DNA from: Methyloversatilis discipulorum | Lineage (GTDB): Bacteria > Pseudomonadota > Gammaproteobacteria > Burkholderiales > Rhodocyclaceae | Length of the DNA: 52,496 nt | Reading direction: 5' to 3' | Assembly: GCF_018780585.1 (NCBI RefSeq) | Contig: NZ_JADMJL010000019.1 | Coordinates: 180,880 to 233,375, forward strand | Part shown: piece after piece, positions 11,053 to 21,500 of the stretch | Layout of the letters: the number at the start of each line of letters is the position of its first letter | How positions within the stretch are numbered: the first letter of the stretch is position 1 | Translations under genes and position numbers: made by a program | The notes under the pieces: model-generated | Seen by the model: only the letters and a program-made list of their open reading frames with translations | Databases searched by the model: none | What the model was told of the DNA's origin: nothing

Positions 11053-12984
11053 ATGACGACTCCCAGCTACAACGCCGCTGAAATCCAGGTGCTCGAGGGC
11101 ATCGCGCCGATCCAGAAGCGGCCGGACATGTACACCCGGACCGAAAGTCCGAACCACATCATCCAGGAAATGATCGACAACGCCTGCGACGAGGCGCAGG
11201 GCGGCTTCGCCGACGGCATCCGCGTCGTGATGCACGGCGACGGCTCGGTGTCGGTCGAGGACAACGGTCGTGGCATTCCGGTCGATATCCACCCGACCAA
11301 GAAGGTGCCGGCGATCGAGGTCATCTTTACCATCCCGCACTCGGGCGGCAAGTTCGAGGGCAAGGCCTACAAGATCGCAGGCGGCCTGCACGGCGTAGGG
11401 GTGACGGTGACCAATGCGCTGTCGACGCGACTGGAGGCGACGGTCAAGCGCGGCGGCAAGGAGCATTCGATCACCTTCGATCACGGCATTTCGCAGGGGC
11501 TGACCGAGGTCGGCAGCTGCCCGAAGTCGCACACGGGTACCCGCGTGCGCGCCTGGCCGGACCCGAAGTACTTCGCCAGTTCGAAGGTGAAGCGTGCTGA
11601 CATCGAGCATCTGCTGCGCGCGCGCAGCGCCATGCTGCCCGGCGTGCGCATCCGCTTCGAGGACGAGGAGAGCGGTGCCGTGCAGGAGTGGCAGTACGCC
11701 AACGGTCTCGAAGGCTATCTGCGCGAGGAGATCGGCGACGCCAAATGCGAGCTGTTCTGCGGTGCGCGTACGGCCATCGCCGGTTACGACGAAGGCGAGG
11801 GCGCCGAATGGGCGATCGCCTTCCCGGAAGGCGTGTCGGTGCGCGAATCCTTCGTGAACCTTATTCCGACGCCGGGCGGCGGCATGCACGAATCGGGCAT
11901 GCGGCAGGCGCTGTTCGAATCGGTGAAGGACTACGCCACCCACCACGGCCTGATGCCGGCCAAGCTCGCGCTGCAGTCTGAAGACGTGTCGCAGCATGCG
12001 AGCTATGTGCTCAGCGCCAAGGTGCTTGAGCCGCGCTTCCAGGGTCAGACCAAGGACAAGCTGAACAACCGAGAGGCGGTGAAGCTGGTGTACGAGGCGA
12101 TCAAGGACACGCTGGACCGCTGGCTCAATGATCACGCAACCGAAGCGCAGCGCATCGCTGGCCTGGCGATCAAGAGCGCGCAGACGCGCGCGCGCGCCGG
12201 CAAGGTGGTGGAGAAGCGCGCCGGCTCCGGCGTCACGCTGCTGCCGGGCAAGCTCACCGACGCCACCGGCACCTCGCCGGAGCAGAACGAGATTTTCCTG
12301 GTCGAGGGCGACTCGGCCGGCGGCAGCGCCAAGCAGGCGCGCGACCGGCAGTTCCAGGCGGTACTGCCGCTGCGCGGCAAGGTGCTGAACACCTTCGAAA
12401 TCGACTCGTCGGAAATCTTCGCCAACAACGAAGTGCACGACATCGCGGTGGCGCTGGGCATAGACCCGCACAAACCGGATGCGCCGGGCGCGGTGCTGGA
12501 CGGCCTGCGCTACCACAAGATCATCATCCTGTCGGACGCCGACGTCGATGGTGCGCACATCCAGACGCTGCAGCTCACGCTCTTCCTGCGTCACTTCCCG
12601 AAGCTGATCGAGCGTGGCCACGTGTTCATCGGTCAACCGCCGCTTTACTGCGTGAAGATCGCGCCGACCAAGACGCGACCGGCGCGCCGCCTTTACGCAC
12701 TGGACGAGGCCGAGCGCGACACCATACTGGCCAACCTGATCGCCGACGGCATCAGTGAGAGCGCGCTGACGGTGAGCCGCTTCAAGGGCCTGGGCGAAAT
12801 GAACCCGGACGAGCTGAAGGAAACCGCGATGAACCCGGAAACGCGGCGGCTCATCCGCATCACCCAGGGTGCCGACCCCGATCTGGTGCTGAACACCTTC
12901 ACCATGCTGATGGGCAAGAAAGAAGCCGAACGCCGCCGCCGCTGGATGGAACTGGAAGGCGACAAGGTCGTGCCGGATGCGTGA
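11053..12984 (+). CDS. parE: DNA topoisomerase IV subunit B (ParE)
   Basis: ParE is the ATPase subunit of topoisomerase IV, which decatenates daughter chromosomes. The 643-residue product has the GHKL ATPase motifs DNACDEA, DNGRGIPVD and GGLHGVGVTVTNAL, a transducer domain, and the TOPRIM domain with EGDSAGGSAKQARDRQFQA and the metal-binding DADVDGAHI. Length and the early KRPDMYT motif point to ParE rather than GyrB, which is about 160 residues longer in proteobacteria. parC follows on the same strand after a 178-bp repeat-filled gap. Confidence 0.95.
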   Translation: MTTPSYNAAEIQVLEGIAPIQKRPDMYTRTESPNHIIQEMIDNACDEAQGGFADGIRVVMHGDGSVSVEDNGRGIPVDIHPTKKVPAIEVIFTIPHSGGKFEGKAYKIAGGLHGVGVTVTNALSTRLEATVKRGGKEHSITFDHGISQGLTEVGSCPKSHTGTRVRAWPDPKYFASSKVKRADIEHLLRARSAMLPGVRIRFEDEESGAVQEWQYANGLEGYLREEIGDAKCELFCGARTAIAGYDEGEGAEWAIAFPEGVSVRESFVNLIPTPGGGMHESGMRQALFESVKDYATHHGLMPAKLALQSEDVSQHASYVLSAKVLEPRFQGQTKDKLNNREAVKLVYEAIKDTLDRWLNDHATEAQRIAGLAIKSAQTRARAGKVVEKRAGSGVTLLPGKLTDATGTSPEQNEIFLVEGDSAGGSAKQARDRQFQAVLPLRGKVLNTFEIDSSEIFANNEVHDIAVALGIDPHKPDAPGAVLDGLRYHKIIILSDADVDGAHIQTLQLTLFLRHFPKLIERGHVFIGQPPLYCVKIAPTKTRPARRLYALDEAERDTILANLIADGISESALTVSRFKGLGEMNPDELKETAMNPETRRLIRITQGADPDLVLNTFTMLMGKKEAERRRRWMELEGDKVVPDA

Positions 12985-13130
12985 GGAGGGCAGGGGCTAG
13001 GGACTAGGGGCGAGGGGCTGGAGCGCCGCGCGGTGTTGCGTTCATCCCGTGTGGCGAAGCCACACCTCTTCCCTAGTCTCTAGCCCCTCATCCCCAGCCC
13101 CTGGTCTCTGACCCCTAGCCCCTCCGCACC
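12985..13130 (+). repeat. G-rich/C-rich inverted CTAG repeat between parE and parC
   Basis: The left arm (12985-13020) contains four G-tracts at 12993-12996, 13000-13002, 13007-13010 and 13014-13017, separated by CTA, ACTA and CGA. The right arm (about 13071-13130) is the C-rich counterpart with repeated AGCCCCT units. Between them is a perfect hairpin, GTGTGGC (13049-13055) GAA GCCACAC (13059-13065). The arms could pair as one long cruciform or fold as G-quadruplexes on either strand. Confidence 0.75.
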
Positions 13131-13162
13131 ACCACAAACAACGAAACCCCCGGAGCACTCCG

Positions 13163-15415
13163 TTGACTGACAACCTGTTCGAACCCGACATCGCCGACAT
13201 TCCGGTCGATGCGCACGCGGCGCAGGCCTATCTGACCTATGCGATGTCGGTGGTGACCTCGCGCGCGCTGCCGGGGCTGGAAGACGGCATGAAGCCGGTG
13301 CAGCGTCGCATCCTTTACGCGATGGACGGTTTTGCCCGGCCGGATGCCGCGCACAAGAAATCCGCACGCGTGGTCGGCGACGTGATCGGCAAGTACCACC
13401 CGCACGGCGATTCGTCGGTGTACGAAGCCATGGTGCGACTGGCCCAGCCCTTCACGCTGCGCTATCCGCTGATCGACGGTCAGGGCAATTTCGGCTCGAT
13501 GGACGGCGACAACGCGGCGGCCATGCGTTACACCGAATGCCGGCTGACCCCCTTCGCGCGGCACGTGCTGCTGTCCGAACTGAACGCCGGCGTGATCGAG
13601 TTCCAGCCGAACTACGACGGCACGCAGCAGGAGCCATCGCTGCTGCCGGCAAGGCTGCCGGTGGTACTGGCCAATGGCGCCTCCGGCATCGCGGTCGGCA
13701 TGGCCTGCGAAATCCCGCCGCACAACCTGCGCGAGATCGGCGACGCCACCTGCAAGCTGCTGATCGATCCGCGCATGCCGGACGACGACGTGATCGACTG
13801 CTTCCAGGGGCCGGACTTCCCGAACGGCGCCACGCTCATTTCGTCGCGCGAGAGCATCGTCGCGGCCTACAAGGAAGGGCGCGGCTCATTCCGCATGCGG
13901 GCCAATTACGAGGTCGAGGCGCTGGCGCGCGGCCAGTGGCAGATCGTGGTCACCGCACTGCCGCCCGGCGTGAGTACCGGTGCCGTGATGAGCCGCATCG
14001 ACGACCTCGCCAATCCCAAGCCCAAGGGCGACAAGAAGAAGATCAGCGACGACCAGGCGCGCACCAAGACGCTGGCCACCTCGCTGATCGATTCGGTGCG
14101 CGACGAATCGGACGCGCGCCATCCGGTGCGCCTGGTGATCGAGCCGAAGTCGCGCGCGGTGAGCCAGGAAGACCTGCTGGCCTTCCTGTTCGCCTATACC
14201 GACCTCGAGTGCAACGCGAGCCTGAACCTGACGCTGCTCGACACCCACCGCCGCCCGGGTCAGATCGGCCTGCCGGCGGTGCTGCGTCAGTGGTGTGACT
14301 ACCGCCTCGCGGCGGTGTCGCGACGGCTCACGCAGCGCATTGCCGACATCGACGAGCGCATGCACATCCTCGATGGCCGGCTGGCCATCCTGCTCGACAT
14401 CGACCGCGCGATCGCCATCATCCGCGCCGCCGACGATCCGAAGGCCGATCTCATGGCCGGCTTCGGCATCACCGAGCGTCAGGCCGAGGACGTACTGGAA
14501 ATCCGGCTGCGCCAGCTGGCGAAGCTGGAGGCCATCAAGCTGCAGGGCGAGCGCGATGCGCTGGATGCGGAGCGCACCGGGCTGCTCACCATCCTCGGCA
14601 GCGATGCCGCACTGCGCACCTTCGTGCGCGACGAAGTGCGCGCCGACGTCGAGCGTTTCGGCGACGAGCGCCGCACGCTGATCAATGCCGATGCGCAGGC
14701 GACCCGCACGCGCGAAGTGCCGCAGATCGACGAGGCGGTCACCGTCATCGTGTCGCGCGGCGGTTTCGGCCGGCTGCGCTCCGGCCATGACGTCGACGAG
14801 GCCGCGCTGACCTGGAAAGCCGGCGACGGTCCGCTCGCGGTGCTGAAGTGCCGCACCGTGTGGCCGGTCGTGCTGATCGACGGCGACGGCCGCAGCTACA
14901 CCATCAAGCCGACTGATCTGCCCAGCGGCAAGGGCGACGGCGTGCCAGTGTCCTCGCTGGCCGATCTGGCCGGCAAGAAGCTGGTGGCGGTGCTGACCGG
15001 CGAGCCGGGCAGCCGTTTCCTGGTGGCGTCCGACGGTGGCTACGGCTTCGTCTGCGCGATCGAGGACATGGTGAGCCGCCAGCGCGCTGGCAAGGCCTTC
15101 CTCAACACCGACGGCAGCACTGCGCTGCCGCCGGTGAAACTGCGACCGGGCGACAAGTGGGTGGTCGCGCTGGGCGGCGACCGCCTGCTCGCCTTCCCGC
15201 TAGAGGAGATGAAGGAGCTGTCGGGCGGCAAGGGCGTCAAGATCATGACCTTGCCCGACGGCGAGTTGCTACAACTGCTCGACGTGTTCCGCGAACGTCT
15301 GGCGCTCACCGTACCCGGCTCGCGCGGCCGGCCGAAAACGCTGAACATCGACGAAGCGTCGCTGATGAACTGGCGCGGCGTGCGGGCGACCAAGGGCAGG
15401 AAGCTCGAAGGCTGA
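13163..15415 (+). CDS. parC: DNA topoisomerase IV subunit A (ParC)
   Basis: ParC is the DNA-breaking subunit that partners ParE. The 750-residue product has the winged-helix segment [24 protein letters not shown] and the active-site Tyr123 in AAMRYTE. A C-terminal six-blade-type domain (about residues 490-740) follows. The quinolone-determining positions equivalent to E. coli Ser80 and Glu84 are Ser84 and Glu88, the susceptible form. The start is a TTG at 13163; the frame has no better ATG upstream of the conserved AYLTYAMSV segment. An alternative as GyrA is unlikely given length and the neighbouring parE. Confidence 0.95.
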   Translation: MTDNLFEPDIADIPVDAHAAQAYLTYAMSVVTSRALPGLEDGMKPVQRRILYAMDGFARPDAAHKKSARVVGDVIGKYHPHGDSSVYEAMVRLAQPFTLRYPLIDGQGNFGSMDGDNAAAMRYTECRLTPFARHVLLSELNAGVIEFQPNYDGTQQEPSLLPARLPVVLANGASGIAVGMACEIPPHNLREIGDATCKLLIDPRMPDDDVIDCFQGPDFPNGATLISSRESIVAAYKEGRGSFRMRANYEVEALARGQWQIVVTALPPGVSTGAVMSRIDDLANPKPKGDKKKISDDQARTKTLATSLIDSVRDESDARHPVRLVIEPKSRAVSQEDLLAFLFAYTDLECNASLNLTLLDTHRRPGQIGLPAVLRQWCDYRLAAVSRRLTQRIADIDERMHILDGRLAILLDIDRAIAIIRAADDPKADLMAGFGITERQAEDVLEIRLRQLAKLEAIKLQGERDALDAERTGLLTILGSDAALRTFVRDEVRADVERFGDERRTLINADAQATRTREVPQIDEAVTVIVSRGGFGRLRSGHDVDEAALTWKAGDGPLAVLKCRTVWPVVLIDGDGRSYTIKPTDLPSGKGDGVPVSSLADLAGKKLVAVLTGEPGSRFLVASDGGYGFVCAIEDMVSRQRAGKAFLNTDGSTALPPVKLRPGDKWVVALGGDRLLAFPLEEMKELSGGKGVKIMTLPDGELLQLLDVFRERLALTVPGSRGRPKTLNIDEASLMNWRGVRATKGRKLEG

Positions 15416-15440
15416 ACGGCACGCAGCGTCTGCAGGCTCC

Positions 15441-15467
15441 CGTGGGAGCGAGCTTGCTCGCGATTGC
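15441..15467 (+). repeat. REP-like palindrome, GCGAGC type
   Basis: A GTGGGAG head (15442-15448) runs into the palindrome GCGAGC-TT-GCTCGC and then GATT. The same element appears inverted, with small differences, near 42277-42303. It lies 25 bp past the parC stop, a common position for REP elements. Confidence 0.65.
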
Positions 15468-15520
15468 AGCGGTTGATGAAGGGGGGCGCTCTGTAGATGC
15501 AGCATCGCTGGCGGCGTCAG

Positions 15521-16897
15521 TCACCCGCGCGGCGCTGACCCCGCACGCGGCACCGTGACGGTGAACGCGCTGCCGTGACCGGGGCGTGAGCGCACCTCGA
15601 GTGCGTGGCCGAGTGCGTCGGCTTGACCGCGCGCCAGCGCCAGTCCGAGGCCCTGTCCTTCGTCGTGACGGGCGCTGCGGTCGTCGAAGCGGCGGTAGGG
15701 AACGAAGATGAGCGGCAGATGTTCGGCGGCGATTCCGGGCCCGGTGTCCCATACCTGCAGTTCGACGTCGTTGCCGCGTGGCCGGGCGGCGACCAGGACG
15801 CGGCCGCGCTCGGTATAGCGCACCGCGTTCGACACCAGGTTGTCGAGAATGGACTGCAGCATCATCGCGTCGCTGTCCACCACCCGCGCCGTCGGACGGA
15901 AGCGCAGGTCCAGCCCCTTTTCCTGCGCCAACGGCACGAACTGCGCGGCGCAGGCTGCCCACACCTCGGACAGTGGCACTGCCCGCCGCAGCACACGGGC
16001 CTCGCCCGCTTCCAGGCGCGACAGTTCGAGCAAGCGCGTGAGCTGTCTGCTCATGGCACGCACCGCGGCGTCCATGCCGCCGCAGACTTCGTCCAGCACA
16101 TCGCGGCTGAGACCGGTGGGGTCCTGCGAGCGCAGGTAGCGCACATGCAGCCCGACCGCATGGACCGGCTGGCGCAGGTCGTGCGTGACGCCGGCCAGAA
16201 AGAGGTTCTTGGCGCGCATCGCCGCCTGCACGGCGTCGCGTTCCTGTCGCAGATCGTCGGCCAGCCGGGCATTCTGGCGCGTCAGCATCAGCGCGTTGCG
16301 CATCGTTGCGTGCGCGTTGCGGCCGAAGGACACCAGTACCAGCAGGTAGAACAGGAAGGTGAGGCCGCCGCCGATGTTGATCAGCCCGCCCATCAGCCAC
16401 GACTTGACGATGAAGGGCAGTAGCGCGCACACGAGGTAGAGGTTGAGCGCGCGCGGCAGGGCGGTGGTGGCGGTGACCGCGCCGCCGGCCATGCCGGCCA
16501 GCATGGCGACGCTGAAGAAGTCCATGAAAGGGTCGCGCCCCTCGTAGCCGAGCCAGGGCAGCAATCCCCAAGCCAGACCGGTGAGCCCGGCGACGGCGGT
16601 GTAGGCCGTCTCGGCGCGGTCGAGGCCGTCGCCCTGCAGCGTGGGCAGCTGCGGCCGCGACTGGCGCACCAGCGCGTAGCGCAGGCCGACCAGCAGCCAG
16701 ATCGCGGCCAGCCAGAGCCAGACGATGCCATGACCCTGGGCGCTGACCAGTACCGCGGACGCGGTCAGCGACACCGCCAGATTGCCGGCGACGATGGTGG
16801 GCGTGTGACCGAAGAGCACGCCCAGCAGGTCGCGCCGGACGGCGTCCGAATCGCCGGGCGACGTGGCGTCGTCGAGCGTGGCGGATGTTCCGGTCAT
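15521..16897 (-). CDS. Membrane sensor histidine kinase
   Basis: A two-component kinase of 458 residues. Hydrophobic segments between about residues 30 and 190 (six likely transmembrane helices, e.g. IVWLWLAAIWLLVGL and FLFYLLVLVSF) form a membrane sensor with no periplasmic domain of size. A short coiled linker follows. The HisKA motif FLAGVTHDLRQPVHAVGL carries the phosphorylated His239, and the HATPase domain has the N box (ILDNLVSNAVRYTERG), VWDTGPGI and GQGLGLALARGQ. The HDLRQP variant is typical of kinases that pair with LuxR-type regulators. The ATG at 16897 gives a start at the hydrophilic N terminus; the frame is open much further upstream through the regulator gene. It is divergent from that regulator with only 16 bp between the starts. 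The signal is unknown. Confidence 0.88.
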   Translation of the reverse strand: MTGTSATLDDATSPGDSDAVRRDLLGVLFGHTPTIVAGNLAVSLTASAVLVSAQGHGIVWLWLAAIWLLVGLRYALVRQSRPQLPTLQGDGLDRAETAYTAVAGLTGLAWGLLPWLGYEGRDPFMDFFSVAMLAGMAGGAVTATTALPRALNLYLVCALLPFIVKSWLMGGLINIGGGLTFLFYLLVLVSFGRNAHATMRNALMLTRQNARLADDLRQERDAVQAAMRAKNLFLAGVTHDLRQPVHAVGLHVRYLRSQDPTGLSRDVLDEVCGGMDAAVRAMSRQLTRLLELSRLEAGEARVLRRAVPLSEVWAACAAQFVPLAQEKGLDLRFRPTARVVDSDAMMLQSILDNLVSNAVRYTERGRVLVAARPRGNDVELQVWDTGPGIAAEHLPLIFVPYRRFDDRSARHDEGQGLGLALARGQADALGHALEVRSRPGHGSAFTVTVPRAGSAPRG

Positions 16898-16913
16898 GGT
16901 AGTTTCCGCAGTC

Positions 16914-17546
16914 ATGGACGCCCGCGAGATTAGCATCGTCGTTGCCGAAGACCACGCGCTGGTGCGCCAGGGCTTGCGTCTGATGCTGTCGGCCGAACCG
17001 CGCGTGCGCTGGCTGGGCGACTGCGGCGACGGCGAGCGGGCGCTCGAGCTGGTGCGCAATCTGTCGCCCGACGTGCTGCTGCTCGATCTCGGCCTGCCCG
17101 GTCTGGACGGCCTTGGCGTAATGCAGGCCATCGCCGCCGCGGGTCTGGCGACGCGGGTGCTGGTGGTGACCGCGCGCCAGGACGCCGCCTCTTTCCAGGC
17201 CGCCCTGGCCTTCGGCGCCCAGGGCTACATGCTGAAGACGGACGACGCCGACGCGCTGGTCGCTGCAATGATGACGGTGTCCGAGGGCGGCTATTACGTG
17301 AGCCCGGAACTGGCGACCCTGTTCGGCCACGGCATGGACGCCGCGCACGAGGGACTGACCTCGCGCGAAATGGACATTGCCGGGCGTGTCGGGCGCGGTC
17401 TGTCGAGCAAGCAGATCGGCGTCGAACTGGGCATTTCGGAACACACCGTGCGCAAGCACCGCGAAAACATCGCGCGCAAGCTCGGACTGCGCAATGCAGC
17501 CGAACTGGTGGCCTGGGCCGTGCGACACCGGCTGCCCGAAGCGTGA
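16914..17546 (+). CDS. LuxR/NarL-family response regulator
   Basis: A 210-residue DNA-binding response regulator. The receiver domain has the acidic pair Glu12-Asp13 (VVAEDHALVRQGLRLML), the phospho-acceptor Asp58 in DVLLLDLGLPG, and the conserved Lys in MLKTDDADAL. The C-terminal GerE helix-turn-helix (about residues 142-205) reads LTSREMDIAGRVGRGLSSKQ then ISEHTVRKHRENIARKLGL. It is the probable partner of the divergent kinase. The ATG at 16914 gives a standard receiver N terminus; starts further upstream would overlap the kinase. The downstream neighbour is a PEP-CTERM protein, but a regulatory link is not shown. Confidence 0.9.
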   Translation: MDAREISIVVAEDHALVRQGLRLMLSAEPRVRWLGDCGDGERALELVRNLSPDVLLLDLGLPGLDGLGVMQAIAAAGLATRVLVVTARQDAASFQAALAFGAQGYMLKTDDADALVAAMMTVSEGGYYVSPELATLFGHGMDAAHEGLTSREMDIAGRVGRGLSSKQIGVELGISEHTVRKHRENIARKLGLRNAAELVAWAVRHRLPEA

Positions 17547-17775
17547 GCAATTCCCTGCCTGCCCGCTGATTGCCGGCGCGCTACGCGCTTGTGCGTATTT
17601 ACCCCCGCCGGGTGGGCGCGCTCCAATGCGGTATGGATTTTCCGGGCACCCGGGGCATTCCTCATTCCGCATCCTCCCGTCGGCGCCGGACGCCGCTGCG
17701 GACGCGCAGCGCGACGGCGGCAACGGCGGGGTCTGCGTCCGGGCCACGTACAAGACCAATACAAGGGGGTTTCAG

Positions 17776-18384
17776 ATGACCAACCGTTTCCCGGCGGCAG
17801 CGGCGCTCGCCTTCGGCCTGTGCGCCGGCGCCGCGCAGGCGGCGCCGATCAGCTTCAGCACCACCGGTTCCCCGGTGCATACCTATTTCCAGTCCGTCCC
17901 TGCCGTCTCCGCCACCGTGCAGTTCGTCGGCCTGAGCGCGGCGCTTGACCTGACGCCGGACGTCGGCCAGCAGACCCGGTTCTTCACCTTCTTCGCCGGG
18001 ACCGGGCCGGCAGACCCCGGAATGACCGGCATCGAGTACCAGCCGTACTCGCTCGGCCTCACGGTGCTGGGCATCACGAAGTACTTCGAATTCGATCTGG
18101 GCGTGCAGGAGATCGCCAACGACCAGTATCAGATCCACGCCTTCGACATGCCGTCGCTCACCTTCGACCTCGGCGCCACCGGCACGCTGACGGTGACGCC
18201 GAATGCGTTCTACACCCAGGCGGTGCAATTGCGTGCCGATACGCCGGCCTACCACCTGCGCGATCTGTACGCGACCTTCCTGCTCACCAGCGCCACGGTG
18301 ACGCCGGTGCCAGAGCCGGACGCTCTGGCACTGACGATGCTGGCCGTCGGTGCGCTGTGGTTGAGCCGACGTCGCCGCGGCTGA
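17776..18384 (+). CDS. PEP-CTERM sorting domain protein
   Basis: A 202-residue exported protein of unknown function. It has a signal peptide (MTNRFPAAAALAFGLCAGAAQA), a beta-rich body with no family I recognise, and a C-terminal sorting signal. That signal consists of VPEPDAL, a hydrophobic segment (ALTMLAVGALWL) and the basic end SRRRRG. Proteins of this type are processed by exosortase in exopolysaccharide-producing bacteria; no exosortase gene lies in this window. The ATG at 17776 follows AAGGGGGTTTCAG, a reasonable ribosome site. The adhesin gene begins 180 bp downstream. Confidence 0.88.
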   Translation: MTNRFPAAAALAFGLCAGAAQAAPISFSTTGSPVHTYFQSVPAVSATVQFVGLSAALDLTPDVGQQTRFFTFFAGTGPADPGMTGIEYQPYSLGLTVLGITKYFEFDLGVQEIANDQYQIHAFDMPSLTFDLGATGTLTVTPNAFYTQAVQLRADTPAYHLRDLYATFLLTSATVTPVPEPDALALTMLAVGALWLSRRRRG

Positions 18385-18414
18385 CCTCACGACCGTGACG
18401 GATGGCTCGGAATG

Positions 18415-18428
18415 TTGACGAAAGTCAA
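18415..18428. promoter_or_regulatory. FNR/CRP-type palindrome upstream of the adhesin
   Basis: TTGAC-GAAA-GTCAA is a perfect 5-4-5 palindrome in the pattern bound by FNR/Dnr/FixK regulators (TTGAY-N4-RTCAA). It lies 136 bp before the adhesin ATG and 31 bp after the PEP-CTERM gene stop. Function is inferred from the motif only. Confidence 0.35.
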
Positions 18429-18490
18429 AGAAAACAAGTGGGTCGGAGGGGCGATGGCGGACGCAATGCACATCATTCCGGTCACATCGG

Positions 18491-18506
18491 CTTACACTTA
18501 TGTAAG
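18491..18506. promoter_or_regulatory. AT-rich palindrome in the adhesin leader
   Basis: CTTACA-CTTA-TGTAAG is a perfect 6-bp inverted repeat in an AT-rich island about 58 bp upstream of the adhesin start. It could be an operator or overlap a -10 region. Confidence 0.35.
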
Positions 18507-18563
18507 AAATATTCCTACACGCGGACAGCAACCGCGGGCGCTGCAGCATTCAGGAGTCAGGTC

Positions 18564-21500
18564 ATGAAAGCCACACAACGTCGCCGCAGCCAGCCTCGGT
18601 TGCGCACCTTGGTTGCCAACCTGCGCAACGGGTATGGACTCATGGTCGGGGTGGCAAGCCTGCCACTGCTGATGTCGCCATCGGCCTGGGCGCAGGCGAT
18701 CAAGGCCGATGGCCAGACCTTGACCACGGTGACGACGGCGGGCGCGGTGACCGATATCCGCACCGGAACGGTGTCCGGCAACACCGGCTTCAACTCGTTC
18801 AAGAGCTTCAGCGTCAACGCCGGCCACACGGCCAACCTGCACGTGCCGGGCGGGGCGCTGAACCTGGTCAACATCGTGCGCGACACGCGCACCGACATCC
18901 ACGGCACGCTGAACGCGATCCGCGACGGGCGCATCGGCGGCAACGTCTATTTCGCCAATCCGCATGGCTTTGTCGTCGGTGCCGGCGGCATCGTGAACGT
19001 CGGCGCGCTGTCGGTGAGCACGCCCACCCAGGGCTTCGTCGATCGCTTCTTCACCGCGCCGGGCGTGGTCGATGCCGGCGCGCTGGGCCAGCTGCTGAAC
19101 GGCACGGCGCCGCTGTCGTCGGCAGCCATCCGCATCGACGGGCGCATCAACGCGATCGACGCGGTCGAACTCGCGGCCGGCACGGTGAGCGTCAAGGGCG
19201 CCGTGCTGACCGGCGCCCGCTTCGAAGGCCAGGCGCCCGATTTCACTGACGTCGTCAATGCACAGGGCCTGGCCATCGGCAGCCGGGTGGTCGAGCGCGC
19301 CGGCCGTATATATATAGCGGCAGCCGAGGACATCGAGATCGCCGGCACGCTGGATGCGCGCGGCGGCAGCGGTACCGACGGCGGCGATATCCGGCTGCGC
19401 GCCGGCCGCGACATCGTGGCCGACATCGACGCCATGGTGACGGCGGCCGGTGACGGCGAGGACTCGGACGGCGGCCGCATCGATTCGCTGGCGCAGCGCA
19501 ATGCGGTCATCCGCAGCGGTGCGGTGATGGACGCCAGTGCGGGCACGCGCGGCGACGGCGGCTTCGTCGAGTTTTCGGCGAAAGACACGGTCGAGCTGGC
19601 CGGCGGGCAGTTCTATGCCGACGGACGTGGTGGCGGCGCGGCCGGCCTGGTGCTGATCGACCCGCTGAACATCTTGCTCAGCCAGAACCTGCTGCGCGGC
19701 GCCTCTGCCTACAGCGGCGTGCCAGGGGGCGCGGACAGCGGCGTCACCGTCAATGGGGCGAACCTGCTGCTGCAGGCGACCCACAGCATCACCGTCAACG
19801 ACAACATCGTCGTATCCAGCCGCCTGGTCGGCAGCGACCACGTGAATGGGGTGTCGACCGGCCACTCGGGCAACATCACCTTCGAGGCACCCAATATCCT
19901 GCTCAAGTCGGGCAGCAAGGTGCTGGCGCACGGCGGCGGCATCTTCGACGGCGGTGACGTCACCTTCACCGCGCACAAGGTGTCGTCGGTGAGCATCCTG
20001 GGCTACCGCGAAGCCAGCGCGTCGATCGAGCTGGACAACGCGACGGTGAAGGGCCGCAACGTGTCGATGACCGCGTCGACCGACGTGCAGAACCGCTGGG
20101 TCTTCGATGAAGGAAGTTTCGAGCAGAACGCCGCCAACTTCGCCACCGAGGGGGCCACCGGCCTGCTGGGCATCGGCGCCACGCTGCTCGGCCTGAACAT
20201 CGTGCATTCGCAGGCGGTCGGCACGTCGACCATCACGCTGAAGGCCGGCTCGGTGGTCGAGGCCACGCAGGATCTGACGCTGCTCGCCGACAACCTCACC
20301 TCGGCAGGCGCTGCGCCGGACACCGGCATCAGTGGCCCGGGTACCCAGGTGAACACGCCGCTGGGTCTGGGCGCGCTGTATGCGCGCAACAGTTCGACCG
20401 CCACCGTGGACGTGAAATCGGGTGCCACCGTGCGCGCCGCCAATCTCAACGTGCGCGCCAACAACGACGCCACGCTGGAAGCGTCTGTCGAAGCGGCCGA
20501 CCCGGGCGAGGACGCCAGCTCGCAGATGAGCTTTGCGCTCGGCCTGACCTTTGCCGACGTGCGCGCAAACGCGACGGTCGAAGCCGGCGCCACCGTGCAG
20601 GTGTCGGGCGACGTGACGGTGGCAGCGACCAACCGCAACACCTTCGCCAATTCGGTCACCGCCTCGCTCGGAAACGAAGGCAAGGCGGCCGCCGCGATCG
20701 CGGTCAGCCAGTTGTCGTCGGAAGCGAATGCGTCGCTGAACGCCAACGTGGCCGACGCGACCAAGGTGCAGGTGCTGGCGATCAATGACAACACCTCGAA
20801 CGCCACCACGGCCGAGGCCAAGGTCGGCACCTCGCTGAACGACGCCATCCTCGACGCGGCGAAGGAGAAAGCCAAGCCGATCACCGACACCGGCGGCTTC
20901 ATCGAGGAAAAGCTGTGGGAGAAGCTGCTCGCCGGTGCCGAAACCGACCAGAAGGCGCAGAAGCCGCAATCGACCTCGCTGCGCGTCGGTGGCGCCATCG
21001 CCTGGGTGGACAGCGACGCCTCGGCCTCCGCCAGCATCGGCCCGAACGCCAATGTGCATGCGAGCGACCGCGCGGTCGTGGCGGCACGCACGCTGGGTTC
21101 GGACATCCAGGTGATGGCCGAGGCCTCTGCCATTTCGCAATCGAAGGACCGTGCCACCGGCAACACCGCCCGCAACACCTTCTCCGCCGGCATCGCCATC
21201 GGCAACTTCAGTCACGACGCGCTGGCCTCCATAGGCCGCAGCGCCACTGTCACCGCGCCGCGTATCGCGGTGGCGTCCGACGTGATCATCCCGGTGCGGG
21301 AGTCGCAGATCACCGGCGGCAGCTTCACGCGCTGGGACGGCCTGTCCACGGTGAAGGACTGGTTCAACGACCTCACCGGCATCCTCGACGTGTTCAACGG
21401 CGCTTCGGCCGCCAAGTCGACGTCGGACAACTCGAACAACGCGATCTCGCTGTCGGGCTCGTTCAGCCTGCTGCAATTCGACCACGCGGCGAAGACCGAG

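Noticed and set aside
15306-17759. A long minus-strand frame covering the kinase region in another frame.
   Set aside because: The overlapping frame 15521-16897 has all histidine kinase motifs; this one has none and is Arg/Ala/Gly-rich.
18498-21485. A 995-codon minus-strand frame over the adhesin N terminus.
   Set aside because: It is opposite the signal peptide and TPS domain, with low-complexity shadow composition.
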